Shown here one piece after another: positions 35,142-45,809 of a stretch of DNA of 64,000 nucleotides. The notes beneath the pieces were generated by a model. The model was not told where the DNA came from. It ran no database searches and was given only the letters and a program-made list of their open reading frames with translations. Origin of the DNA: Rhodanobacter sp. Root480 (GTDB lineage Bacteria > Pseudomonadota > Gammaproteobacteria > Xanthomonadales > Rhodanobacteraceae); assembly GCF_001426645.1 (NCBI RefSeq), contig NZ_LMEX01000003.1:283449-347448 (forward strand). The letters run 5' to 3'. Each line of letters opens with the position of its first letter. Position 1 is the first letter of the stretch. The position numbers and the translations under genes were made by a program.

Positions 35142-35150
35142 TGCGATAAT
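35142..35150 (+). promoter_or_regulatory. Possible extended -10 promoter of gltA
   Basis: TGCGATAAT (an extended -10, TGnGATAAT) lies 131 bases before the gltA start, just after the rpmE2 terminator. There is no clear -35. It implies a leader of about 120 bases. Confidence 0.45.
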
Positions 35151-35280
35151 GGCGCTTTTCCTGACGCCCCCGCGTCTGCCGCATCGCATGCGTAACCCAG
35201 GCGATGCCCACCATTCCCCCGCTGAAAGGCGTCGCTTTTGCGGCTCGCCCTCGCGATGAACTTTTGTGAAGGAGGTTTCC

Positions 35281-36576
35281 GTGTCCACTCCCAAGATCGT
35301 CAAACTGCTGGATGAATCGAATCAGCGCAGCAGCGAGCTGCCGCTGATCAGCGGCACCCTGGGGCCGGCTTGCATCGACATCGGCACGCTGTACAAGGAC
35401 ACCGGCCACTTCACCTTCGACCCGGGTTTCGCCAGCACCGCCAGCACCAAGAGCGCGATCACCTATATCGACGGCGACAAGGGCGTGCTGCTGTATCGCG
35501 GCTACCCGATCGAACAGTTGGCGGCGAACTCCAGCTTCCTCGAAGTGGCTTACCTGCTGCTCAATGGCGAACTGCCCAACGCGGCCGATTTCGACAAGTT
35601 CGAGCACGACGTCTCGCATCACACGATGATGCACGAGTCGCTGAAGAACTTTTTCCAGGGCTTCCACCACGACGCCCATCCGATGGCGATGCTGGCCGCG
35701 TCGATAGCGTCGCTGTCGGCGTTCTATCACGACGACCTGAATGTCGATGACCCGGTCGACCGCAAGATGGCGGCGATCCGCCTGATCGCGAAAATGCCCA
35801 CGATTGCGGCCGCCTGTTACCGCTATTCGATCGGCTGGCCGTTGCGCTATCCGCGCAACAACCTGGAGTACGTCGATCGCTTCCTGCACATGATGTTCGA
35901 GGTGCCCAGCGAGCCGTTGCAGATGAGCCCGGTCGCGGCCAAGGCGCTGGACCTGCTGTTCATCCTGCACGCCGACCACGAGCAGAACGCGTCCACCTCG
36001 ACCGTGCGCCTGGTCGGTTCCACTGGCGCCAACCCGTACGCGTCGATTGCCGCCGGCATCACCGCGTTGTGGGGTCCGGCGCATGGCGGCGCCAACGAGG
36101 CGGTGCTCAAGCAGCTGGAGGAAATCGGCACGCCGGACAACGTCGAGTCGGCGATCCTGCGCGCCAAGGACAAGAACGACAGCTTCCGCCTGATGGGCTT
36201 CGGCCACCGCGTCTACAAGAACTTCGACCCGCGCGCCAAGATCATTCGCGAGATGTGCCACAAGGTGCTGGCCGAGCTGGGCGTCAAGGACCCGCTGCTG
36301 GACGTGGCGCTGAAGCTGGAAGAGGCCGCGCTGAAGGACGATTACTTCGTCGAGCGCAAGCTCTACCCGAACGTGGATTTCTACTCCGGCCTGATCTACA
36401 AGGCGCTGGGCATCCCCACCGAGATGTTCACCGTGATGTTCGCCATCGCGCGCACCGCCGGCTGGATCGCGCACTGGATCGAACAGCACGAAACCCCGGG
36501 GTCGCGTATCGGTCGTCCGCGCCAGATCTATACTGGCGCCGACGTGCGCGATTACGTGAGCGTCGACAAGCGCTGA
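35281..36576 (+). CDS. gltA: Citrate synthase
   Basis: Condenses oxaloacetate and acetyl-CoA to citrate, the entry step of the TCA cycle. At 431 residues it is the size of hexameric type II enzymes. Catalytic motifs: [19 protein letters not shown] (active-site His), [13 protein letters not shown] (His) and [16 protein letters not shown], plus the late Asp in YPNVDFYSG. The GTG at 35281 follows AAGGAGGT at 8-base spacing, an optimal ribosome site; an in-frame GTG at 35266 lies before that site and is not the start. A terminator follows. Confidence 0.97.
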   Translation: MSTPKIVKLLDESNQRSSELPLISGTLGPACIDIGTLYKDTGHFTFDPGFASTASTKSAITYIDGDKGVLLYRGYPIEQLAANSSFLEVAYLLLNGELPNAADFDKFEHDVSHHTMMHESLKNFFQGFHHDAHPMAMLAASIASLSAFYHDDLNVDDPVDRKMAAIRLIAKMPTIAAACYRYSIGWPLRYPRNNLEYVDRFLHMMFEVPSEPLQMSPVAAKALDLLFILHADHEQNASTSTVRLVGSTGANPYASIAAGITALWGPAHGGANEAVLKQLEEIGTPDNVESAILRAKDKNDSFRLMGFGHRVYKNFDPRAKIIREMCHKVLAELGVKDPLLDVALKLEEAALKDDYFVERKLYPNVDFYSGLIYKALGIPTEMFTVMFAIARTAGWIAHWIEQHETPGSRIGRPRQIYTGADVRDYVSVDKR

Positions 36577-36596
36577 GCAACCGCGCCATCGCATGA

Positions 36597-36630
36597 GCAA
36601 ACGCCCCGGTTAGCCGGGGCGTTTGCGTTT
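36597..36630. terminator. Terminator after gltA
   Basis: Perfect 13-base stem GCAAACGCCCCGG (36597-36609) and CCGGGGCGTTTGC (36614-36626), loop TTAG, followed by GTTT. It lies between convergent genes and could act in both directions, though the T-run is short. Confidence 0.85.
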
Positions 36631-36651
36631 GGGGGTGAGAAAGCGTGCGCT

Positions 36652-37332
36652 TTACCGGCGCTGGCTGGCGTTGGCCAGCATGCGTTCCAGTTGGTCGCTG
36701 TCGTCGTCCCCCGACAGCAAGGTTTCCACCGCCGCCAGCGAGGCGCGGCGCATCGGCTTCTCGTCGATGCGGTCCAGCGGCGCCTGGCGCAGCGCGTTGC
36801 GCGGCAATACGGTGAGGTCGAACGGCAAGCCGTCGGCGACGAACAGCAACACCGGGTACTCGGCCTGGTCGGTTCGGGTCACGCGCAACCGCCGGGTCTG
36901 GGTTTCGGCCGGGACGCCGTGGTCGTGCAGGAACAGGGCCACCGCGTCGGGATCGTCGCTGAACACGTGCAGGCAAACCGCCGAGTGCTCGTCGGCGGTG
37001 CCTTCCAGCACGGCGCCCACCAACCGCGGTTCGAAAACCGCCAGGAACCGCATCGCCTCGACCGCCGCCTCGCGCCGCTGTTGCAAGGACTGCGGCTGGC
37101 TGTCGGCCAGAAACAGCCGCTGGCGTTCGCGCAGCGCCTCTTCGATTTCCTGATTGCGCGGCAGCGCCTGGGTTTCCAGGATGCCCAGTCTTTCGGCCGC
37201 CTTGGTCTTGGCGCGGTGGAAATCCCGGATGCCATGCTCGCTCATCAACCGCGCTGCTTCCTGGGCGACCAGCAGGCGGCTGCGCTGCAGGCGGTCATGC
37301 GCATGAATGCGGTGATGCTCGCCTCGGGTCAT
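36652..37332 (-). CDS. Conserved hypothetical protein
   Basis: A 226-residue soluble protein without signal peptide or membrane helix. The N-terminal half is helical and basic (HAHDRLQRSRLLVAQEAARLM, residues 8-28, then FHRAKTKAAERLG). The C-terminal half is alpha/beta (VCLHVFSDDPDAVALFLHDH, then LRVTRTDQAEYPVLLFVADG and FDLTVLPRNALRQAPLD). I do not recognise a catalytic motif. ATG at 37332 is preferred over 37365 because GGAG lies 8 bases upstream of it. It lies between gltA (convergent) and mrcA (same strand, about 200 bases upstream). I cannot assign a function. Confidence 0.75.
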   Translation of the reverse strand: MTRGEHHRIHAHDRLQRSRLLVAQEAARLMSEHGIRDFHRAKTKAAERLGILETQALPRNQEIEEALRERQRLFLADSQPQSLQQRREAAVEAMRFLAVFEPRLVGAVLEGTADEHSAVCLHVFSDDPDAVALFLHDHGVPAETQTRRLRVTRTDQAEYPVLLFVADGLPFDLTVLPRNALRQAPLDRIDEKPMRRASLAAVETLLSGDDDSDQLERMLANASQRR

Positions 37333-37529
37333 GTTCAATCTCCGTTGCGTGGTGGACGGCTCCATCCGCTCGTTCGTGCCGCTCGTTCGCGCCGCGTGTG
37401 CCGGTGGTGTGCCATCGTGTTCGCTGGCGAAACCACCCTACCACCGCCGCGTGTCGTGTTGAATCGTCGGCGACGGTGTGCGCCGGGATACATGACCACG
37501 GCGCGGCGTCGGCTTCGTCCACGGCGCCG

Positions 37530-40058
37530 TCAGAAGATGTCGTAGGCGCGCTGCTGTTCCTGCTCCTTCTGCTGTTGCGCCTGCGCGCGCAGGCGATCGA
37601 CATCCTCCACCTTGAAGATTTCGCTGATGCCATTGGGGTCGTCGGACGCGGTGGGCAGCCCGTTGCCGCGGTTGATCGTGATCGTCGTGATGCCCGGCGG
37701 CATCGGCAGCGCGTTCGATGGCAGGTCCTTGAGCACGCTGCCCATGTAATCCATCCAGATGGGCAGCGCAGCCTTGGCCCCGAACTCGCCCCGGCCCAGC
37801 GAATCGTAGTTGTCGAAACCCACCCACACGGCGGTGGAAACGTCGCCGTTGAAGCCCACAAACCAGGCGTCGTGATGATCGTTGGTGGAGCCGGTCTTGC
37901 CGGCCAGGTCGTCGCGCTCGAGTGCGCGCGCGGCGGAGCCGGTGCCGCGCAGGATCACGTCCTTCATCAACGAGGTGATCAGGAAATCGTTGCGCGGGTC
38001 CAGCACGCGCGGTGCCAGGATCGGCGGGTGGTTGCTGTCGCCGTGCGCATCCGGCGGCAGGATGGCGTCACCTACCGCATCGATGCCGTCCTCGCCGGCG
38101 GCGGATGCCGATGCGGCGTGGGCCACATCGTTGGCCGGGGTCGCGGTCATGTTGGTCGGCGGCGGTCCGGCGACGCTGGTATCCAGCAGGCGCTCCTGGC
38201 AATCGCGGCACGCGCGCGCCGGGTTGGCCACGTAGATGGCCGTGCCGCTGCGGTCATCGATCTCGCTGATGAAGTACGGCGTCACCAGGTAGCCGCCGTT
38301 GGCGAATACCGCGTAGCCGCGCGCCATGCCCATCGGCGATACCGACGCGGTGCCCAGCGCCATCGACAGGTTGGCGGGGATGGCGTCGAGCGCGAAGCCG
38401 AAGCGGGTCAGGTATTCGCGCGTGTAGCGCACGCCGATGGCCGCCAGCAGCCGGATCGAGACCAGGTTCTTCGACTGCACCAGTGCCTCGCGCAAGCGCA
38501 TCGGGCCGGCGAACTTGCCGTCGTCGTTGTTGGGCGTCCACAGGCCGCCGGGGCGGGAAGGATCGGGCAGGGCCAGCGGGGCGTCGTTGATGATCGACGC
38601 CGGCGTGAAGCCATGGTCGAGCGCCGCCGAGTAGAGATACGGCTTGAAGCTGGAGCCTGGCTGGCGCGCGGCCATCACCGCGCGGTTGAACTTGCTGCGC
38701 ATGAAATTGAAGCCGCCCACCAGCGCCTGGATCGAGCCGTCCTCGGGGCTCACCGAGGCCAGTGCGCCTTGCACCGATGGAATCTGCGCCAGTTGCCACG
38801 CGCCCTTGTCATCATGTGACAGCCGCACGATGTCGCCGCGCTTGATGACGCTGTCCACCGATGTCGGCGTGGCACCGACCCGGCTGTCGCTCAGATGGGG
38901 CCTGGCCCAGCTGACGGCGTCCAGTGACAACTCGACATGTTCGCCGTTGCGCAGGTAGACCGTGGCGCCATGGGCGCTGCTGGCGGTCACCAGGCCCGGT
39001 TCCAGGGTGGAGATATCGGTGTAGCCCGCCAATGCCTGCTTGTAATCGGAGGGGCCTGCGTTGGCGGGCAGGTCCTGATGGGCCTCCGCACCACGCCAGC
39101 CGTGGCGATGGTCGTACGCCACCAGGCCACGGCGCAGCGCATCCACCGCCGCTTGCTGGCGATCGCTGCGCAGGGTGGTCTTGACCACGTAGCCTTCGGT
39201 CAGCGCGTCATTGCCCAGGCGGTCCAGCACCTGGCGCCGGACCATTTCGGCGAGGTACGGCGCATCCAGTTCGATCGGCTGCTCGTGCGGCGCGCCGTGG
39301 TTCGGCTCGGCCCGCGCCTGCTCGTATTGCTCCTCGGTGATGTAGCCGTGGCGGCGCATTTCACTCAGCACCCAGTTGCGTCGCGCAAGCATGCGCTTGG
39401 GGCTGTTGATCGGATTGACCGCCGACGGTAACTGGAAACTCGACGCAATCGCGGCGCATTCGGCGACCGTCAGCTGGTCTAGGGTCTTGCCGTAATAGTA
39501 CGAAGCGGCCGCGGCCACGCCGTACGAGCGGTGGCCGAGAAACATCTTGTTGAGGTACAGGTCGAGGATCTGGTCCTTGCTGAGCTCCTGCTCCATGCGA
39601 AGCGCGATGAAGATCTCGGTGATCTTGCGCGAATACAGCTTCTCGGGGCTGAGGAAGAAGTTGCGGGCGACCTGCTGGGTGATGGTCGACCCGCCCGAGC
39701 CCTTGTCGCCGCCCGTCTCGATCACGTGCCAGGCGGCGCGCACGATGCCGTGCCAGTCCACGCCGGGGTGATGGTAGAAATCGGCATCCTCGGCCGACAG
39801 TACGGCGTGCTTCAGCCGGTCCGGCACGTTGCCGATATCCACCGGTATGCGTCGCGTTTCACCGAAGCTGGCAATCAGTTTGCCATCGGCGCTGAGCACG
39901 CGCAGCGGCACCTGCATGTGATAGTCCTTGAGCACCTCGACGGAGGGCAACCGCGGCGCGATCAACCAGTACGTCACGCCAACGGCAAGGATGGCCAGCA
40001 GAAAACCGGAGAAAGCCAGGACCAGTGCCCAGCGCAACAGACGCTTCAAAATATGCAT
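37530..40058 (-). CDS. mrcA: Penicillin-binding protein 1A
   Basis: Bifunctional class A PBP of 842 residues that polymerises and cross-links peptidoglycan. One N-terminal membrane helix (about 8-32). Transglycosylase domain: LSAEDADFYHHPGVDWHG (catalytic Glu), GGSTITQQVARNFFLS, KITEIFIALRMEQELSKDQI and NKMFLGHRSYGVAAAA. Transpeptidase domain: active-site Ser in PGSSFKP (SxxK), SKNLVS (SxN) and AGKTGSTND (KTG). A low-complexity Asp/Ala/Pro insert sits between SxN and KTG. ATG at 40058 gives the standard N-terminus. Divergent from pilMNOPQ, the typical gammaproteobacterial arrangement. Confidence 0.95.
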   Translation of the reverse strand: MHILKRLLRWALVLAFSGFLLAILAVGVTYWLIAPRLPSVEVLKDYHMQVPLRVLSADGKLIASFGETRRIPVDIGNVPDRLKHAVLSAEDADFYHHPGVDWHGIVRAAWHVIETGGDKGSGGSTITQQVARNFFLSPEKLYSRKITEIFIALRMEQELSKDQILDLYLNKMFLGHRSYGVAAAASYYYGKTLDQLTVAECAAIASSFQLPSAVNPINSPKRMLARRNWVLSEMRRHGYITEEQYEQARAEPNHGAPHEQPIELDAPYLAEMVRRQVLDRLGNDALTEGYVVKTTLRSDRQQAAVDALRRGLVAYDHRHGWRGAEAHQDLPANAGPSDYKQALAGYTDISTLEPGLVTASSAHGATVYLRNGEHVELSLDAVSWARPHLSDSRVGATPTSVDSVIKRGDIVRLSHDDKGAWQLAQIPSVQGALASVSPEDGSIQALVGGFNFMRSKFNRAVMAARQPGSSFKPYLYSAALDHGFTPASIINDAPLALPDPSRPGGLWTPNNDDGKFAGPMRLREALVQSKNLVSIRLLAAIGVRYTREYLTRFGFALDAIPANLSMALGTASVSPMGMARGYAVFANGGYLVTPYFISEIDDRSGTAIYVANPARACRDCQERLLDTSVAGPPPTNMTATPANDVAHAASASAAGEDGIDAVGDAILPPDAHGDSNHPPILAPRVLDPRNDFLITSLMKDVILRGTGSAARALERDDLAGKTGSTNDHHDAWFVGFNGDVSTAVWVGFDNYDSLGRGEFGAKAALPIWMDYMGSVLKDLPSNALPMPPGITTITINRGNGLPTASDDPNGISEIFKVEDVDRLRAQAQQQKEQEQQRAYDIF

Positions 40059-40251
40059 GGATGCGGTTAGCGAGACTTGAGTCAAAACATGCCAGAGTAT
40101 AGATGTTGCAGTATTGAAGGCGTTCCGGCGCCGAGCAGGCCGGGGGATACGCAGGATGGCACGGGGGCGCAAAGCTGGAGCCGGGTTGCCGGGGGATCGC
40201 TCAACTGTGGCGCCTATCACGAGAATTGCTTGAGAAAGTTCGCGTAGGCCG

Positions 40252-41401
<1,150 letters not shown>

Positions 41402-41402
<1 letters not shown>

Positions 41403-42040
41403 TGGCACACGTCAACCTACTTCCCTGGCGCGTCGAACGTCGCAAGCAGCGCGAGCGCGAGTTCTACATGCAGCTGGGCGCCGCCGCCGTGGCCGCCGTG
41501 CTGGTGGTGCTGTTGTGGATGTTCTGGATGGGCCAGCGCATCGACAACCAGAACGAGCGCAACGGCTATCTGCAGACCGAGATCAAGCAGCTGGATGTAC
41601 GAATCGCCAAGATCAAGGATCTGGAAAAAGTGCGCCAGCGCCTGCTGGCCCGCAAGGAAATCATCGAGCAGCTTCAGGCCGATCGCTCGCAGATGGTGCA
41701 CCTGTTCGACGAACTGGTGAAAACCATCCCCGCCAGCGTGCGCCTGACCAGCCTCAAACAGGGCGGCCAGTCGATGACGCTCAATGGCGCGGCCCAATCC
41801 AATGCCAGCGTCGCCGAGTACATGCGCAACATCGAAGCATCCCCCTGGATGGGGCACGCCGACCTCAGCAAGACCGAAAACAGCCACAACGCCACGCGCA
41901 TGCCCTACAACTTCGGCCTGACCGTGGCCTTGAACAGGCCAAAGACCGACGAGGTTGTGGCCGGTGACAATGCGCCGGCCGACGCCGCCAGCGCCCCCGC
42001 GCCAGCCGACAAGAAAGCGGCGACCGGAGGAACTCACTGA
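41402..42040 (+). CDS. pilN: Type IV pilus inner-membrane protein PilN
   Basis: A 212-residue bitopic membrane protein. The cytoplasmic start MAHVNLLPWRVERRK holds the conserved (I/V)NLLPWR motif that binds PilM. One membrane helix (about 26-46) is followed by a periplasmic coiled coil (YLQTEIKQLDVRIAKIKDLE) and a ferredoxin-like fold (LFDELVKTIPASVRLTSLKQ). The C-terminal tail is Ala/Pro/Asp-rich. It forms the alignment subcomplex with PilO and is coupled by TGATG to both neighbours. Confidence 0.95.
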
Positions 42041-42702
42041 TGAAGTTCTTCGACGACATCCGCAATCTCGACCGCAACAATGTTGGCGGCTGGCCATCCT
42101 CGGTAAAGATCTTCTTCACCGGCTTGCTGTTCGTGGCCATCGTGTTCATCGGCTGGTACGTGTCCGTCAGCAACCAGCAGGACGAACTGGCCACGCTGGC
42201 CACCAAGGAAGTCCAGCTCAAGAAGGACTTCGCTTCCAAGCAGGCCAAGGCGGTCAATCTCGAAGCGTTGCAGACGCAGCTCGACGAGATGCAGGACATG
42301 CTGCGGCAGCTGCTGCGCCAGTTGCCCAGCAAGACCGAGATGCCCGAGCTGCTGGTCGACATTTCGCAAACCGCGCTGTCGACCGGCCTGCAGACCGAGT
42401 TGTTCCAGCCGGGCAATGAAACCAAGAAGGACTTCTACGCCGAGAAGCCCATCACCTTGCGCATGAGTGGTACCTACCACCAGTTCGGTGCCTTCATCAG
42501 CGGTGTGGCTTCGCTGCCGCGGGTGGTCATCCTCACCCTGCACGATGTGTCGCTTACGCCCAAGAGCCCGTCCAAGGCCGGCGGTGCCTCCGATGGCCAG
42601 TTGGTGTTGCAGGGGACGGTAAAGACCTATCGTTATCTTGACGATGACGAAAGCGCCGAGGCCAAGTCGACGCACAAGAAGAAGGCCGGGGGGCGGAAAT
42701 GA
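42040..42702 (+). CDS. pilO: Type IV pilus inner-membrane protein PilO
   Basis: A 220-residue partner of PilN. One membrane helix (about 24-43), a coiled coil rich in Gln/Lys/Leu (ALQTQLDEMQDMLRQLLRQL) and a periplasmic ferredoxin-like domain (MPELLVDISQTALSTGLQTE, then YHQFGAFISGVASLPRVVIL). The C-terminus is Lys-rich. The ATG overlaps the pilN stop, and its own stop overlaps pilP as ATGA. Confidence 0.95.
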   Translation: MKFFDDIRNLDRNNVGGWPSSVKIFFTGLLFVAIVFIGWYVSVSNQQDELATLATKEVQLKKDFASKQAKAVNLEALQTQLDEMQDMLRQLLRQLPSKTEMPELLVDISQTALSTGLQTELFQPGNETKKDFYAEKPITLRMSGTYHQFGAFISGVASLPRVVILTLHDVSLTPKSPSKAGGASDGQLVLQGTVKTYRYLDDDESAEAKSTHKKKAGGRK

Positions 42703-43247
42703 CCAAGTTTGCTGCCATCAAGCCGGGCCGGGCCGCAGGGGTGTTGCTGATGCTGGCCGCTGCGCTGGTGCTGAGCGGATGCACCCGCGGCATGTCCGAC
42801 CTGCGCGACTGGGTCGCCCAGGAAAAGGCGCGCAAGGGTCAGCCGATCCAGCCGTTGCCGGTGATCAAGACGTTCGAGACGTTCAAGTACAACGACCAGG
42901 ATCGGCGCGACCCGTTCAGTCCCAGCGCCACCGAAATGGAAAGCAACGGTGCCACCGCCAGCAGTGGTCCGCGGCCGGATGCCGACCGTGCGAAGGAGCC
43001 TCTGGAAGCGTTCGCTCTGGATAGCCTGAAGATGGTCGGCACGATCGGTACCGGGCCAGGCGCCATCGCACTGGTGAAGGACCCGAGCCGGGTGATCCAT
43101 CAGGTGCACCGCAACGAGTACATGGGCCAGAACTACGGACGCGTGACCGCCATCAGCGAGGACCACATCGAGCTGGTCGAGCTGATTTCGAATGGCAATG
43201 GTGGCTGGATGGAACGTCCTGCCAGCATCGCGCTCGGCGAGCAATAG
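42699..43247 (+). CDS. pilP: Type IV pilus lipoprotein PilP
   Basis: A 182-residue lipoprotein (LVLSGC, lipidated Cys28) that links PilN/PilO to the secretin PilQ. A disordered linker (about 29-100) contains the PilP motif RRDPFSPSATE. The C-terminal beta-sandwich begins at LEAFALDSLKMVGTIGTG and includes VHRNEYMGQNYGRVTAISED and IELVELISNGNGGWMERPA. Coupled to pilO; pilQ follows after 14 bases. Confidence 0.95.
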   Translation: MTKFAAIKPGRAAGVLLMLAAALVLSGCTRGMSDLRDWVAQEKARKGQPIQPLPVIKTFETFKYNDQDRRDPFSPSATEMESNGATASSGPRPDADRAKEPLEAFALDSLKMVGTIGTGPGAIALVKDPSRVIHQVHRNEYMGQNYGRVTAISEDHIELVELISNGNGGWMERPASIALGEQ

Positions 43248-43261
43248 GAATACAGGGGCTG

Positions 43262-45544
43262 ATGCCAATGACCAACGAAATCCAATCCGTCCGGGGCCGT
43301 GTAATGCGCCATGCCACTCGCTACCTGCTGACCGGCCTACTGCTAGCCGGCACAACCTGGGCCAGCACGGCCATGGCGGCCAGCAACACGTTGAAAGACA
43401 TCAGCTACGACACCTTGCCGGGCGGTGCGGTTGAGCTTCACCTCAACTTTGCCAATGGCGCCGTGCCGCAGCCGAAGTTCTTCACCACCGATACGCCACC
43501 GCGCATCGCCGTGGATTTTGCCGATACCGACAACGCGGCGCAGCGGCATCTCGCCATCGGCAAGGGCTCCACCTCGGGCGTCACCGCCGTGTCGGCCGGT
43601 GGCCGCACGCGGGTGGTGGTCGAGTTGATGCAGGCATCCACCTATCGGTCAAGCGTCAAGGGCAACAGCCTGCTGTTGACGATCAACAACGGTACCGCCG
43701 ACCAGTCCATCACCACCGCAGCCACCATCGATCCGTCGAAGGCGTTGCCATCGTCGATGAACGGTCCGGCCATCAGCAACATCGATTTCCGCCGCGGCCC
43801 TGACGGTGAGGGCAAGGTGCTGATCACCTTCAGCGGCAGCGGCGCCAATGCCGAAATGGTGCACAAGGGCGACAAGGTGCTGGTCGACATCGACCACGCC
43901 ACCTTGCCCCCCAACCTGGCCCAGCGGCTGGATACGCTGGACTTCGCCACGCCGGTGCAGTCCATCGTCACCCGCGGCGGCAAGGTGGGCGGCGTCCATA
44001 TGGAGATCTCGGTTAAGGGCGAGGTGGAGACGTCGTCCTACCAGAGCGGCAACCAATTCGTCGTCCAGGTCGCTCCGCACCGCGCCGAAACCAAGCCCGA
44101 TGCCTTGACCAAGGCCGGTGCGCCGCCGGTGTACAACGGCAAGCGCGTGACCTTCAATTTCCAGGACATCCCGGTGCGTTCGGCGCTGCAGTTGATCGCC
44201 GATATCTCGGGCCTCAACCTGGTCGCGTCCGACAGCGTGGGCGGCAGCGTCACGCTGCGGCTGGTCAACGTGCCCTGGGATCAGGCGCTGGACGTGATCC
44301 TGCGGGCCAAGAGCCTGGACAAGCGCCGTGACGGCAACGTGGTGTGGATCGCCCCGCAGCAGGAGCTGGCCAAGTACGAGGACGACGTTGCCCAGGCGCG
44401 CCTGAAGGCGCAGGACAACGCCGAACTGATCACCACCTACATCCCGATCAGCTATGGCAAGGCGGCCGACATCGCCAAGTTGCTGACCACCGGCAGCATG
44501 CAGGGCGGCGGTGGCTCCAGTACCGGTGCAGGCGCTTCCCGCGGTTTTCTGTCACGCCGCGGCAGCGTGTCGTACGACGAACGCACCAACACCTTGCTGC
44601 TCAATGACACCCCCGAGAAGATCGAGCAGTTGCACCTGCTGATCGCGAAACTGGATCGTCCGGTGCAGCAGGTGCTGATCGAGTCCCGCATCGTGGTGGC
44701 CAACGACGACTTCACCCGCGAACTGGGTGCCAAGTGGGGCGTGTCCGGTGTGCAGTCCAACAGCAACAACCTGATCACCCTCGCTGGCAGGGGGGCCGAT
44801 GCACAGAAGTACGGCGTCGATGTCCACAACCGCAACGTCAACTACAACAACGCGGTCACCGATTGGCTGGCCAACGGCGGGACCGGTGCCCCGCCGCATC
44901 CGGGTGCGGTCACGCTGCCTACCGGCGGCCTGAACGTGAACCTGCCCGCCGGTGGCGCGACCAGCGGCTTCGGTCTGGCCATCCTGGGCGCCAACTACGC
45001 CCTCGACCTCGAGCTGTCGGCGGCACAGACGGAAGGCCGCAGCGAAGTCATCTCCAGCCCGCGCGTGATCACCGCCAACCAGCAGGAAGCCGTAATCCGC
45101 CAGGGTCAGGAAGTGGGCTACGTGACCTTCCAGAACAGCGGCGGCGCCGGGGCCGGCTCGGGTAGCGGCACCGCCACGGTGCAGTTCAAGGATGCGGTGC
45201 TGGAGTTGAAGGTGACGCCGACGATCACCGCCGACAATCGCGTCTACCTGATGATCAACGTGAAGAAGGACGCCATCGCCGGTTACGTGCCGGTGCCGGG
45301 CGGCGGCCAGATCCCGACCATCGACACCCGCGAGATCAACACCTCGGTGCTGGTGGACAACGGGCAGACCGTGGTGCTGGGTGGCATCTACGAGATCAAC
45401 AAGGCCAACTCCACGTCCAAGGTGCCGGGCCTAGGTGATATTCCCGGTCTTGGTGTGCTGTTCCGCAAGACCTCGCGCAACGAGAGCAAGGCCGAGTTGC
45501 TGATCTTCGTGACACCGCGCATTCTCAGCGAGACCTTGCAGTAA
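43262..45544 (+). CDS. pilQ: Type IV pilus secretin PilQ
   Basis: A 760-residue outer-membrane secretin through which the pilus passes. Signal peptide (hydrophobic core about 20-36, cleavage near AMAA). Two AMIN domains (about 42-150 and 170-275) bind peptidoglycan. Then the N0 domain (KRVTFNFQDIPVRSALQLIA), an N1 domain, a Gly/Ser-rich loop (MQGGGGSSTGAGASRG) and the secretin core (SEVISSPRVITANQQEAVIR, then VLELKVTPTI and the final VPGLGDIPGLGVLFRKTSRN). ATG at 43262 is used; 43268 and 43304 are in-frame alternatives. Ends at a strong terminator. Confidence 0.95.
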   Translation: MPMTNEIQSVRGRVMRHATRYLLTGLLLAGTTWASTAMAASNTLKDISYDTLPGGAVELHLNFANGAVPQPKFFTTDTPPRIAVDFADTDNAAQRHLAIGKGSTSGVTAVSAGGRTRVVVELMQASTYRSSVKGNSLLLTINNGTADQSITTAATIDPSKALPSSMNGPAISNIDFRRGPDGEGKVLITFSGSGANAEMVHKGDKVLVDIDHATLPPNLAQRLDTLDFATPVQSIVTRGGKVGGVHMEISVKGEVETSSYQSGNQFVVQVAPHRAETKPDALTKAGAPPVYNGKRVTFNFQDIPVRSALQLIADISGLNLVASDSVGGSVTLRLVNVPWDQALDVILRAKSLDKRRDGNVVWIAPQQELAKYEDDVAQARLKAQDNAELITTYIPISYGKAADIAKLLTTGSMQGGGGSSTGAGASRGFLSRRGSVSYDERTNTLLLNDTPEKIEQLHLLIAKLDRPVQQVLIESRIVVANDDFTRELGAKWGVSGVQSNSNNLITLAGRGADAQKYGVDVHNRNVNYNNAVTDWLANGGTGAPPHPGAVTLPTGGLNVNLPAGGATSGFGLAILGANYALDLELSAAQTEGRSEVISSPRVITANQQEAVIRQGQEVGYVTFQNSGGAGAGSGSGTATVQFKDAVLELKVTPTITADNRVYLMINVKKDAIAGYVPVPGGGQIPTIDTREINTSVLVDNGQTVVLGGIYEINKANSTSKVPGLGDIPGLGVLFRKTSRNESKAELLIFVTPRILSETLQ

Positions 45545-45560
45545 AGCGGGCTTGCCCACG

Positions 45561-45594
45561 CAAGAAAAAGGCGGCTTCGGCCGCCTTTTTCTTG
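45561..45594 (+). terminator. Terminator of the pilMNOPQ operon
   Basis: CAAGAAAAAGGCGGC (45561-45575) pairs perfectly with GCCGCCTTTTTCTTG (45580-45594) around a TTCG tetraloop. The stem is 15 bp, with a T-run on the 3' side. Confidence 0.92.
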
Positions 45595-45809
45595 CCGGTT
45601 GTCCGTGTCGATTAAACTTCCGGCCATCATCGTGGTCAGTTGCACGCCTGCGCCTGCCGGCGTTGCATTCCCGCCGCGTACCGAACCCATCGGCAAAGGC
45701 AGCGCCGTTCGCGTCTCTTGAACGGCAACGCGGTTCAATCGTGCAGGTGCGAGGCCATCGGCCCTGCTCCCGCCTGCCGCAGGCATCCAAGCCAGCAAAA
45801 ACGGAATCG